This document shows, piece by piece, positions 6,090 to 14,159 of a DNA stretch of 14,159 nucleotides. A model generated the notes under the pieces. The model ran no database searches and was not told the origin of the DNA. It saw only the letters and a program-made list of their open reading frames with translations. The stretch's first letter is position 1, and the number at the start of each line of letters is the position of its first letter. The position numbers and the translations under genes were made by a program. Source of the stretch: Flavobacteriaceae bacterium (GTDB taxonomy: Bacteria; Bacteroidota; Bacteroidia; Flavobacteriales; Flavobacteriaceae); NCBI GenBank assembly GCA_020347545.1, contig CP070731.1, forward strand, positions 1,972,860 through 1,987,018, given 5' to 3'.

Positions 6090-8810
6090 ATGAGAAAAAT
6101 CTACTTCGGAGCGAAGCTATTTTGCCTTTTGTTCCTGACTACTTTTCTTCATGCCCAACAAATACAATCCTGGTCCAGGATTGATGAGGCAAAAATAGGT
6201 ATTTCAAAGATTCAAAGAAAGGTTCTTCCCAAAAATTATAAATCATTTGAACTTGATTTCGACAGACTTGAAAACGAGTTGAAGATACTTGGAAATATGG
6301 GCTCAAAATCGAAATCTGAACATGTTTTAAGTTCTTTTCCAAACGCCAAAGGAGAGATGGAAGTTTTTAGAATTGTTCAATATTCGGTGATGCATGAGGA
6401 ATTAGCCGCTAAATTTCCAAATAATAAATCTTATAAAGGGGTGTCAGTCGAAGATCCTTCAAAAATGATTTATTTCAGTATGACCGAAGTAGGCTTGTCG
6501 GCGGTCATTACAAGTCACGATAGGAAAAATACCATGATCGAACCTATGACGAGAAACCGCAGATTTTATAAAGTTTTTAACCAATCATCATTGCAGGGGG
6601 AAAAGCAGGTTCGTTGCTATACGGAAAGTGCAGAAGTATTGCCCGATAATGAGAAACGAATCAATAAGAAAAATGATCAGGGTTTTGTTAAGGTCTACAA
6701 ACTGGCGTTATCTGCAAATGGAGAGTATTCTGTCTATCATATAAGGAAGCAGGATGCAATTCAGTCAAGCAATGAACAAAAAAAATCCATAGTTATGGCG
6801 GCATTGACAACAGCCATTACAAGAGTTAATGCGGTTCTTGAAAGAGATCTGGCGGTTCGGTTTGAACTGGTTGCGGATAACGATAAGCTTATTTTCCTGA
6901 GGCCTCAGGATGACCCCTTTGACAATAATTTTATCAAGCCGGATGTGATGTTAGACCAGAATCAGGCTACTTGCGATAAGATAATCGGAAAGGACAACTA
7001 CGATCTTGGCCATGTTTTCTCAACAACGGGAGGAGTGGCAAAAATCGGTGTTATATGTTCCGACGGACTAAAGGCTCAAGGTGTGAGTGGCTCGTTGGAA
7101 CCCGATGGAGATGTTTTTTACTACGATGTGGTTACTCATGAATTTGGCCATCAGTTAGGAGCAAATCATACGTTTAACGGAGACGAGGACTCCTGTGGCC
7201 TGGAAGGACAAAGAATAGATTATACAGCTGTTGAACCAGGTAGCGGATCTACCTTAATGGCTTATGCAGGATATTGTGGTTCTCAAAATATTCAAAGTCA
7301 CAGTGGCACTTACTTCCACGGTATCAGTCTTGAGGAGATCAATGCCTTTATCGGCTCGGAAGGAAGCGCCGATTGCGCGGTCAAGGAACCGTTTCTCCAA
7401 AACCTCAACCAACCTCAGGTGAACGCGGGAAAGGACTACCTGATTCCCTTTGGAACTCCTTTTAAATTAGATGCAGAAGCTTTTGATATTGACGGAGATC
7501 AACTCAGTTTTTGCTGGGAACAGATGGATGCAGGGGCAGGTTCAGTACCTCCTCATCCAGATTCAAAATCGGGAGCTTCATATCGCTCCTATGCTCCTTC
7601 TGAATCATCGGTCCGTTATTTTCCTGAGTTGGAATCGATAAGGAAGGGAAACGTATCTTCGAAATGGGAGGTTACGCCGGATACGGACCGCAACCTTAAT
7701 TTTAAAATTACCGTTAGAGATAATAATAAAGAAGCAGGAAGGTTGGATTCTGATGATCTGTTACTCACAACAACGACCAGTGCCGGCCCTTTCAAAGTGA
7801 TTTCTCAAAACGAAGCAACAGATTTTTGGGAGCCTGGAACCCAGGAAATAATAAAATGGGATGTTGCAGGTACCAACAGTAATGGGATAAATGTGTCTAG
7901 GGTAAATATTTTATTATCTGTCGACGGAGGTCGAAGCTTCGATATTGAATTGGCCTCCAATGTTTCGAATAATGGGATACACTTCATAACGGTTCCTCAA
8001 CTTCAATCTCCCAATTGCAGGATTATGGTTGAAGCGGTAGGAAATATTTTCTTTTCAGTAAACCAATACAGATTTTCCATAGGTGAATATGATAAGGTGT
8101 GCACCACTTACGAAGCGGAAGACACGCCTAAAGATATCATATACGGCAATTCAAATATTTTGAATTCTACCTTAGATGTTGAGGAAGACTATTTAATTGA
8201 TGACCTTTCGGTAACGGTAAAGATCCAGCATACATTTATCAATGATCTGGAATTGAGCCTGGTGAGCCCTGAAGGAAAGATTGTTGAGTTGTTAAAGAAT
8301 CCTTGTAATTTTAACGATGAGGATATCGATGCCGTTTTCAGTGATGATGGAGAGGACCTTTCCTGTTTCTCTTTTTCCCCGGCTATTAAAGGTGTTGTAA
8401 AGGGATTAGGAGCTTTGTCACAATTTGAATATCAAAGTTCAAAAGGTAAATGGACCTTAAAAGTTGCTGATCTGGTAGAAGGAGATTCAGGACAATTGGA
8501 ATCCTGGAGTTTAAATTTATGTACTTACCAGTCTTTATTGAGCACCTATGAAAATTCACTTGAAGGATTTTTAGTTTATCCGAATCCTTCAAACGGAGTC
8601 TTGAATATTTTTTTCTCATCCGATGAATCCGGGGCTGTTCATATTGATCTTTTTGATTTACTGGGTCGCAGTTTAATAGAAAAAGTTTATCCGGACTCGA
8701 ATGAAAACTTTGAAGAGGTGCTTGACGCGTCATGGATAGAAAAAGGAATTTATTTGCTAAAAATTAGAAAAGGGAATCGAAGTTCAGTAAAAAAAATAAG
8801 GCTGAAGTAA
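6090..8810 (+). CDS. Secreted reprolysin-like metalloprotease with P-domain and T9SS sorting domain (copy 1)
   Basis: A 906-aa zinc endopeptidase predicted to be exported by Sec and then released or anchored outside the cell by the type IX system. Order: signal peptide (1-22, cleavage after HA), propeptide (about 23-200), metzincin catalytic domain (about 201-430), PKD/cadherin-like module (about 440-560), a second beta-sandwich (about 563-662), proprotein-convertase-type P-domain (about 690-811), and T9SS type A sorting domain (about 828-906, with YPNPSNG and DLLGR). Zinc ligands are H350, H354 and H360 with catalytic E351 in HEFGHQLGANH; Met390 in STLMAYAG is the Met-turn. The third His is followed by Thr rather than the Asp usual in classical reprolysins. 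The frame is open back to 5949, but that 47-residue extension would overlap the promoter and the divergent lipoprotein gene and would bury the signal peptide, so ATG 6090 is chosen. Its substrate is unknown. Confidence 0.92.
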   Translation: MRKIYFGAKLFCLLFLTTFLHAQQIQSWSRIDEAKIGISKIQRKVLPKNYKSFELDFDRLENELKILGNMGSKSKSEHVLSSFPNAKGEMEVFRIVQYSVMHEELAAKFPNNKSYKGVSVEDPSKMIYFSMTEVGLSAVITSHDRKNTMIEPMTRNRRFYKVFNQSSLQGEKQVRCYTESAEVLPDNEKRINKKNDQGFVKVYKLALSANGEYSVYHIRKQDAIQSSNEQKKSIVMAALTTAITRVNAVLERDLAVRFELVADNDKLIFLRPQDDPFDNNFIKPDVMLDQNQATCDKIIGKDNYDLGHVFSTTGGVAKIGVICSDGLKAQGVSGSLEPDGDVFYYDVVTHEFGHQLGANHTFNGDEDSCGLEGQRIDYTAVEPGSGSTLMAYAGYCGSQNIQSHSGTYFHGISLEEINAFIGSEGSADCAVKEPFLQNLNQPQVNAGKDYLIPFGTPFKLDAEAFDIDGDQLSFCWEQMDAGAGSVPPHPDSKSGASYRSYAPSESSVRYFPELESIRKGNVSSKWEVTPDTDRNLNFKITVRDNNKEAGRLDSDDLLLTTTTSAGPFKVISQNEATDFWEPGTQEIIKWDVAGTNSNGINVSRVNILLSVDGGRSFDIELASNVSNNGIHFITVPQLQSPNCRIMVEAVGNIFFSVNQYRFSIGEYDKVCTTYEAEDTPKDIIYGNSNILNSTLDVEEDYLIDDLSVTVKIQHTFINDLELSLVSPEGKIVELLKNPCNFNDEDIDAVFSDDGEDLSCFSFSPAIKGVVKGLGALSQFEYQSSKGKWTLKVADLVEGDSGQLESWSLNLCTYQSLLSTYENSLEGFLVYPNPSNGVLNIFFSSDESGAVHIDLFDLLGRSLIEKVYPDSNENFEEVLDASWIEKGIYLLKIRKGNRSSVKKIRLK

Positions 8811-8836
8811 GCATCAATTTCTACATAAAAAATTCA

Positions 8837-8844
8837 TAGTTTTG
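8837..8844 (+). promoter_or_regulatory. Promoter of second metalloprotease, -7 element
   Basis: TAGTTTTG is an exact TAnnTTTG match in the 66-bp gap between the two protease genes, and sits in a segment resembling the promoter of copy 1. The -33 region is weak (TTT at 8818-8820, 16 bp upstream). Transcription would start near 8850, leaving about 27 nt before the ATG at 8877. It implies that copy 2 can be expressed independently of copy 1. Confidence 0.6.
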
Positions 8845-8876
8845 TATTTATTCCTCCGAACGACAAAAATGAAATA

Positions 8877-11612
8877 ATGATCAAAAACTACTTGAGATTT
8901 TTAACAATTCTGGTATTTTTTTGCACGAATCTAAGTTTTGCTCAGCAGCATAATTTATGGTCTCAGGTAAGCGAATCACAGATCAATATTGAAGAAATTC
9001 ATCATAAGGTTAAACTCAGAAAATCTGAGGCCTTTAATTTGAAGCTGGATCGGTTTAAAAATGAGCTTTCAAAGGTTAATTCTATCTCCAAAACGGCTGA
9101 TGCCGGTTTAAAGGTTTTATTTCCCGATGTTGACGGTAAAATGATTAGTTTTCTTGTAAAGGAATCTTCTGTAATGGCTCCTGAATTGTCTAGAAAATAT
9201 CCGAATAATAAATCTTATGTAGGGTATTCTGAAAAAGACAGGTCGAGGAAGATTCGGTTTAGCTTGAATGAGATAGGGCTACATGCCGTAATCATGGAAG
9301 CCGGAGGCAAAACAAGATATATTGAACCGCTGACCAAAGATAAAAAGAAGTATCGCGTATATTACAGAGAAGATCTCGAATTGGATCGCCAATTTGAATG
9401 TCTGGCTGAAGAAGTTTCTCAAGAATACAAAAAAGGCCAGGCAGCTAAAATAACCGATGATGGTATTTTACGCACTTATGATCTTGCATTGGCAGCTACC
9501 GGAGAGTACTCTCAATTCCATATCAATGACCAGAATGCCCAGAATGATTCGGATGCGGAGAAAAAAGCCATTGTTCTTGCGGCCATGACTACAGCCATAA
9601 CAAGAGTGAATGCTGTTTATGAGAATGACCTGGCTGTACATTTGCAACTGGTTGCAAAGAATGAAGATATTATCTATCTCGATCCGGATACGGATCCTTA
9701 TACCAATGATGATGGCAGGGAGATGTTATCAGAAAATCAAGTTACCTGTGATAATGTAATTGGTATCGCTAATTACGATATTGGTCATGTGTTCAGTACT
9801 GGAGGAGGTGGAATAGCAACCAGATACAGTGTTTGCGCAAATGGATTCAAAGCCAGAGGCGTTACCGGTTCACCCTTTCCTCTGGGAGAGGAATTCTATT
9901 TTGATTTTGTGGCTCATGAAATGGGACATCAGTTTGGCGCTAACCATACCTTTAATGGGGATGAAGGGCAATGTTCAGGCGGAAACAGGAACGATGCCAC
10001 AGCTGTGGAACCGGGTAGCGGATCTACCCTTATGGCTTATGCCGGGTTGTGTTCTTCACAAAATGTTCAGGGAAAAAGTGATCTCTATTTTCATTTTGTC
10101 AGCATAGATGAGATCAGAGATTATGTAGTGAATGGTACAGGAGGTAACTGTGCAGCAGAATCAAATTTGATCTTCAACCAGAATGCTCCAACTGCTGATG
10201 CGGGAGAAGATTTTACGATCCCTAAAGGGACTCCGTTCAAACTGGTGGGAGAAGGAACGGACCTCGATGGAGACCCTGTCACTTATTGCTGGGAACAGGT
10301 TGATGCCGGGGTTACCATTGTTCCACCCAGCGGGGTGGCAACAAATGGAGCCTTGTATCGGTCTTACGACCCCACGGAAAGTAACGTCCGTTATTTTCCT
10401 AAGTTAAATACTTTGATTACCGGGGAGATATCTTCCAAATGGGAAGTAACTCCTGAAGTTGGAAGAGATTTAAATTTTAAATTAACTGTGAGGGATAATA
10501 ACACGGAAGCGGGACAGGTGGTTTCAGACGACGCGAAGATAACGGTGAGTAATGAAGCCGGTCCTTTTGCAACGACCTCACAGAACTCTGAAGATATTGT
10601 CTGGTCCGTGGGAGAGAAAGAGACCATAACATGGAACGTGGCGGGAACTGATGGGAATAACATCAATGTGACAAATGTAAATATACTACTGTCGACCGAT
10701 GGAGGAAGAACTTTTCCAACCGTACTTGCAAATGCTGTTACAAATAATGGCAGTCACATCATCACGGTTCCTGATCTCAAAGCCTCACAGTGTTTTGTAA
10801 TTGTAGAGGCGGTAGGGAACATTTTCTTTTCAATGAATACCAAAAGCTTTTCAATCGGGAATTTCAACCAGATTTGCAACAGTTTTGATTCGGTTGACAC
10901 GCCTATTGCCATACCCGACAATAATCCCGAGGGAATTAATTCAGTAATCACGATTGAAGAAGATGTACTAGTTGAAGATGTAAAGGTGCAACTTATTGAC
11001 AGAACTAGCGGAGCTGATGCCCCGGGAATAGTCCATACCTGGTTAAGTGATTTAAGTATTTATCTTAGCAGTCCTTCGGGTACCACAATAGAGTTGATAA
11101 GTGGAGCATGCGAGGCTCAGGAAGATATACAGGCTCAGTTTTCTGATGAGGGTGAATTGCTCCAGTGTAACAATTTTATTCCCTCTGTATCCGGAAATGT
11201 GAAACCCGTAGATAACTTTACCAGTTTTGCCGGAGAAAGTGCACAAGGAAACTGGATTCTCACCGTAATTGATGCTGCACCTCAAGATAACGGGTTTTTA
11301 GAGTCCTGGAGTTTAGAGATTTGCAGTTCAGAGGAGGTCTTAGCGGTAAATAACTTTGTATTCGATAATTTTAAGGTGTTTCCAAACCCGTCAGATGGCA
11401 ATTTTAATATAAAATTTAGCTCTGAAGAAACAAGTGACGTGGAGGTACAGATCTTTGATTTGTTGGGAAGGAATATATCAAAAAGAACTTTTGCGAACTC
11501 GAATACTGACTTTGATGAGCGTATGAATGTTCAGGATATAGCAGGGGGTTTATATATCCTAACTGTGAAAAGAGGGAATAAAATGTCTTCACAAAAAATA
11601 AGAATAAAATAA
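8877..11612 (+). CDS. Secreted reprolysin-like metalloprotease with P-domain and T9SS sorting domain (copy 2)
   Basis: A 911-aa paralogue of the preceding protein with the same layout: signal peptide (1-22, cleavage after FA), propeptide (about 23-198), catalytic domain (about 199-430), PKD/cadherin-like module (about 437-555), beta-sandwich (about 558-665), P-domain (about 686-816) and T9SS type A sorting domain (about 829-911, with FPNPSDG and DLLGR). Zinc ligands are H347, H351 and H357 with catalytic E348 in HEMGHQFGANH; Met386 is the Met-turn. All catalytic residues are intact, so both copies are predicted active. Shared signatures include LALxxTGEY-like at the start of the catalytic domain, and a conserved Cys late in the propeptide. 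The P-domain has about nine extra residues (around DRTSGADAPGIVHTW) relative to copy 1. No clear terminator separates the copies. Confidence 0.92.
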   Translation: MIKNYLRFLTILVFFCTNLSFAQQHNLWSQVSESQINIEEIHHKVKLRKSEAFNLKLDRFKNELSKVNSISKTADAGLKVLFPDVDGKMISFLVKESSVMAPELSRKYPNNKSYVGYSEKDRSRKIRFSLNEIGLHAVIMEAGGKTRYIEPLTKDKKKYRVYYREDLELDRQFECLAEEVSQEYKKGQAAKITDDGILRTYDLALAATGEYSQFHINDQNAQNDSDAEKKAIVLAAMTTAITRVNAVYENDLAVHLQLVAKNEDIIYLDPDTDPYTNDDGREMLSENQVTCDNVIGIANYDIGHVFSTGGGGIATRYSVCANGFKARGVTGSPFPLGEEFYFDFVAHEMGHQFGANHTFNGDEGQCSGGNRNDATAVEPGSGSTLMAYAGLCSSQNVQGKSDLYFHFVSIDEIRDYVVNGTGGNCAAESNLIFNQNAPTADAGEDFTIPKGTPFKLVGEGTDLDGDPVTYCWEQVDAGVTIVPPSGVATNGALYRSYDPTESNVRYFPKLNTLITGEISSKWEVTPEVGRDLNFKLTVRDNNTEAGQVVSDDAKITVSNEAGPFATTSQNSEDIVWSVGEKETITWNVAGTDGNNINVTNVNILLSTDGGRTFPTVLANAVTNNGSHIITVPDLKASQCFVIVEAVGNIFFSMNTKSFSIGNFNQICNSFDSVDTPIAIPDNNPEGINSVITIEEDVLVEDVKVQLIDRTSGADAPGIVHTWLSDLSIYLSSPSGTTIELISGACEAQEDIQAQFSDEGELLQCNNFIPSVSGNVKPVDNFTSFAGESAQGNWILTVIDAAPQDNGFLESWSLEICSSEEVLAVNNFVFDNFKVFPNPSDGNFNIKFSSEETSDVEVQIFDLLGRNISKRTFANSNTDFDERMNVQDIAGGLYILTVKRGNKMSSQKIRIK

Positions 11613-11728
11613 ATACTAAATTTTGATACCTTTTTTTTCTCATTTTTATTCTTTTTTGTTAAAAATTTAGGGAAAGTCAAAAAAAATTGTAAATTCCCCC
11701 CACTAAAACTTACACAAATTATTTTTTT
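11613..11728. other. Intergenic leader before the TonB-dependent receptor
   Basis: A 116-bp gap with several long T runs (11631-11658), an A run (about 11680-11686) and a run of six C (11696-11701). The T runs after the protease stop could favour termination, but no strong hairpin precedes them. The strand bias and homopolymers are striking though short. Confidence 0.5.
11666..11697 (+). promoter_or_regulatory. Possible promoter of the TonB-dependent receptor gene
   Basis: TTTA (11666-11669) is followed after 20 bp by TAAATTCC (11690-11697), which matches TAnnTTTG only in its first half. A leader of about 25 nt would result. An alternative, TAAATTTTG at 11617-11625, has one base too many between TA and TTTG. 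Neither is strong. Confidence 0.3.
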
Positions 11729-14159
11729 ATGAACAAATTTTTAGCGGTGCTCGCTTTGTTTTGCGGGACAGTGGTGTTCGGACAAACCTCAATATCTGGT
11801 ACGGTTTCGGATTCGAACACAGGAGATCCACTACCAGGAGTGAATGTTAGGGTCGTGGGAAAAGCAATCGGAAATTCGACTGATTTTGACGGTAATTTTA
11901 CACTGAATACTAATGAGGAATTACCCTTCAGTATTGAGTTTACTTTTGTTGGTTACCAGACTCAGACAGTTGAAATATCCGGTGACACAGAAGATTTACT
12001 GGTAGGACTGGTAGAGAATACAACCTCGTTGGATGAAGTAGTTGTCTCTGCTTCAAGGACACCCGAAAGTGTTCGGGAATCCCCGGTAACCATTGAAAGA
12101 ATAGGCATCAGGGATCTTAAAAGTGCCAGTTCTCCAAGTTATTATGAAGGCCTTGAAAATTTAAAAGGAATTGATATGAATCGAGGGAGTTTAACTTTTA
12201 ACTCGATTAATACAAGAGGTTTTGCAACATTCGCGAATGAGCGGTTTGTACAGCTCGTAGATGGAATGGATACTGCATCACCTGCCTTGAACTTTCCACT
12301 TGGAAACCTGGTGGGGGTTAATGAACTGGACCTTCAAAGCGTTGAGATTATTCCGGGAGCTGCATCTGCTTTATATGGTGCCAATGCCTTTAACGGAATT
12401 TTGTTTATGAATACAAGAAATCCTTTTGATAATCAAGGTATAAGTAGCTATGCAAAAACCGGTTTGACGATGCAAAAGGCAGCTGGTGACAATGCTTTTT
12501 ATGATATTGGAGTGCGTTATGCGCACGCATTTAATGAAAAATTTGCCTTGAAAGCTTCTATTTCATATTTGAAAGGAACAGACTGGTATGCCAATGATGA
12601 TAATATGTATTCCAATGCAAATACAAAAGTTGGCGAGCCTGATGAAATTTTGCCTTACAGATCGAGTCCGGCACACGATGGGTTAAACATTTACGGAGAT
12701 GAAGTTTCTTTGGAGGCTAATGGCCTTAATTTTAGAGAATTTGCAGAGTTGGCAGAGGATCAAGGACTTTTACCGGAGGGATTAAGCGGCTTGATCCCTG
12801 AAGTTAACGTTGCCAGAACGGGATATTATGAACAAGCTTTTACAGACTATAATGCCGAAAGTTTTAAATATGATGTTTCATTTCACTTCAGGCCAAACGA
12901 AGATGATTTAGAAATTATTTTCAATACAAGAGGTGGTTACGGTTCAACATTTTATCAAGGTACCAATCGTTATGCAATTAAAAATTTCCTTTTACAACAG
13001 CATAAATTGGAAATACGTAACAATGATTTCTTTGTAAGAGGTTATATTTCCAATGAAGATGCCGGAGATTCCTATGACATGCGTTTTACAGGGATCAATA
13101 TGGCCAAATATAAAGCTACGGAATGGTTTGGGGCCTATTTAGGAGGTTATTTAGAAGCAGTTCTTGGAGGTGCAACCGAAGATCAGGCCCATAGCCTGGC
13201 AAGAATCGGTGCTGACTCTGATGAAACCACAACCCCAAAGCCCGGATCTGATTTGTTCAATGAATTGTTCGATCAGATCACTTCTGATGGTAATTTGGAA
13301 ACAGGATCAAAATTCATCGATCAGACTAAAATGTACGTAGGTGAAGGAAATTATAATTTTGCCAGATTACTCGATGATAAATGGGACCTTCAGGTAGGAG
13401 GAACCTACAGGCAATACTCACTGAATTCACAGGGAACAATTTTTACAGATTATGACGGCCCGATAAATTATGGGGAATACGGAATGTATGTGCAGGGTAT
13501 AAAAAAGCTGATGGATGACCGATTAAAATTGCAGGCCTCTATTCGTTACGATAAAAATGAATTCTTTGATGGTAACTACTCTCCGAGAGCATCTATCACG
13601 TATGCAGCGGGTCAAGCCAGAGATCATAACATCAGGGCTTCTTTCCAAACTGGATTCAGGAACCCTACCACACAGGATTTATTTATCGGTTTGGATGCAG
13701 GTAGAGCCATTTTGGTAGGTTCATCTCCTGATAACCTTGATAGAGATTTACCAAATACAGATTTGACAGGTAGACAAGTTTATAGTGACTCATGGTCTTT
13801 ATCAACATATACTGCAGGGGCACAGGCAGCTCAGGCTGCTTTAGAAGCAGGAGACATCCCTGGGTTATTGGAAATCGAAAAACAGATGCAAGAAAGTGGA
13901 ATAGAGACAGGTTTAGTACAACCGGAGAAGATAAGATCTTTTGATGTTGGTTACCGAGGAATTTTTGGAAAAATTTATGTGGATGTATCAGGTTATTACA
14001 GCAAATACGAGAACTTTATAAGTAATACTACCGTTATTACACCGAATAAGGATGGAACAAGTGATTTGGATATTTTGGCAGGAGGTTTAAGTAATGTTAC
14101 TGCTTTCCAAACTTACACAAACTCTAAAGCCGATATTTCTTCCTATGGGGGTACAATTG
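11729..14159 (+). CDS. TonB-dependent outer-membrane receptor, 3' end cut by window edge
   Basis: The first 810 residues of an outer-membrane active-transport receptor powered by TonB-ExbBD. Order: signal peptide (1-18, cleavage after FG before Q19), carboxypeptidase-regulatory-like domain (about 21-97, ISGTVSDSNTGDPLPGVNV and DFDGNFTL), a TonB-box-like segment (LDEVVVSASR, 101-110), plug domain (about 110-230, with INTRGF, VDGMD and the VEIIPGAASALYGANAFNGI signature), then beta-barrel strands to the edge. Two regions look like large extracellular or loop insertions: about 465-535, and an Ala/Glu-rich helical stretch at about 691-735. The substrate cannot be read from sequence; no SusD partner is visible before the window ends. 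It follows the two secreted proteases on the same strand. I see no frameshift. The start ATG at 11729 gives a normal signal peptide. Confidence 0.93.
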   Translation, partial: MNKFLAVLALFCGTVVFGQTSISGTVSDSNTGDPLPGVNVRVVGKAIGNSTDFDGNFTLNTNEELPFSIEFTFVGYQTQTVEISGDTEDLLVGLVENTTSLDEVVVSASRTPESVRESPVTIERIGIRDLKSASSPSYYEGLENLKGIDMNRGSLTFNSINTRGFATFANERFVQLVDGMDTASPALNFPLGNLVGVNELDLQSVEIIPGAASALYGANAFNGILFMNTRNPFDNQGISSYAKTGLTMQKAAGDNAFYDIGVRYAHAFNEKFALKASISYLKGTDWYANDDNMYSNANTKVGEPDEILPYRSSPAHDGLNIYGDEVSLEANGLNFREFAELAEDQGLLPEGLSGLIPEVNVARTGYYEQAFTDYNAESFKYDVSFHFRPNEDDLEIIFNTRGGYGSTFYQGTNRYAIKNFLLQQHKLEIRNNDFFVRGYISNEDAGDSYDMRFTGINMAKYKATEWFGAYLGGYLEAVLGGATEDQAHSLARIGADSDETTTPKPGSDLFNELFDQITSDGNLETGSKFIDQTKMYVGEGNYNFARLLDDKWDLQVGGTYRQYSLNSQGTIFTDYDGPINYGEYGMYVQGIKKLMDDRLKLQASIRYDKNEFFDGNYSPRASITYAAGQARDHNIRASFQTGFRNPTTQDLFIGLDAGRAILVGSSPDNLDRDLPNTDLTGRQVYSDSWSLSTYTAGAQAAQAALEAGDIPGLLEIEKQMQESGIETGLVQPEKIRSFDVGYRGIFGKIYVDVSGYYSKYENFISNTTVITPNKDGTSDLDILAGGLSNVTAFQTYTNSKADISSYGGTI

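Larger units (their letters stand above)
6051..11612 (+). repeat. Ancient tandem duplication: two protease genes with their promoters
   Basis: Two consecutive units, about 6051-8810 and 8829-11612, carry proteases collinear from signal peptide to C-terminus. The 27-bp promoter segments starting at 6051 and 8829 agree at 22 of 27 positions by eye, and patches of the coding DNA are also similar (for example around the Met-turn codons at 7257 and 10032). The proteins differ at many positions and by small indels, so the duplication is not recent. Confidence 0.8.

Noticed and set aside
8386..8733. 115-codon open frame on the minus strand inside protease copy 1
   Set aside because: It lies wholly antisense to the P-domain and sorting-domain coding sequence and its product has no recognisable domain; it is a shadow frame.
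9829..10107. 92-codon plus-strand frame inside protease copy 2
   Set aside because: It is a frame-shifted reading across the zinc-site region, whose correct frame is clearly coding.
11670..11700. GGGAA/TTCCC inverted repeat with an 18-nt or so loop before the TonB receptor gene
   Set aside because: Five base pairs with a long AT-rich loop is too weak for an intrinsic terminator, and the T runs lie before it rather than after.

Overview
The window looks like a chromosomal segment of a member of the Bacteroidota, most likely the Flavobacteriia. The evidence is the AT-rich DNA, promoters of the Bacteroidota type (-7 element TAnnTTTG), two secreted proteins with type IX secretion (T9SS) type A C-terminal domains, a TonB-dependent receptor with an N-terminal carboxypeptidase-regulatory-like domain, and a DUF4286 gene beside rsmA. 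I saw no rRNA, tRNA, CRISPR array, insertion sequence or phage gene.

Left part (1-6024), mostly minus strand and housekeeping. Reading in transcription order from the right: a small lipoprotein of unknown function (6024-5479), ribF (5467-4526, FMN/FAD synthesis) 11 bp behind it, and serS (4479-3205) with its own exact TAnnTTTG promoter. A 44-codon plus-strand ORF (3039-3173) converges on serS. A 221-bp AT-rich gap separates it from a divergent minus-strand group: an exported TPR protein (2817-1024), a DUF4286 protein (938-621) and rsmA/ksgA (608 to the window edge, C-terminus missing).

Right part (6051-14159), plus strand, cell envelope and secretion. Two tandem paralogous metalloproteases (906 and 911 aa) share one architecture: signal peptide, propeptide, reprolysin-like HExxHxxGxxH catalytic domain, two beta-sandwich modules, P-domain and T9SS sorting domain. 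Their promoters are also similar, so the duplicated unit probably included the control region. They are followed by a TonB-dependent outer-membrane receptor, cut by the right edge. A plausible but unproven reading is that the proteases degrade external protein and the receptor takes up a product or another scarce nutrient.

Nothing in the window amounts to a clearly new system. The items most worth a second look are the 44-aa ORF, the protease duplication with its repeated promoter, the ribF-linked lipoprotein with a CxC motif, and a two-codon ORF whose stop overlaps the start codon of the second protease.
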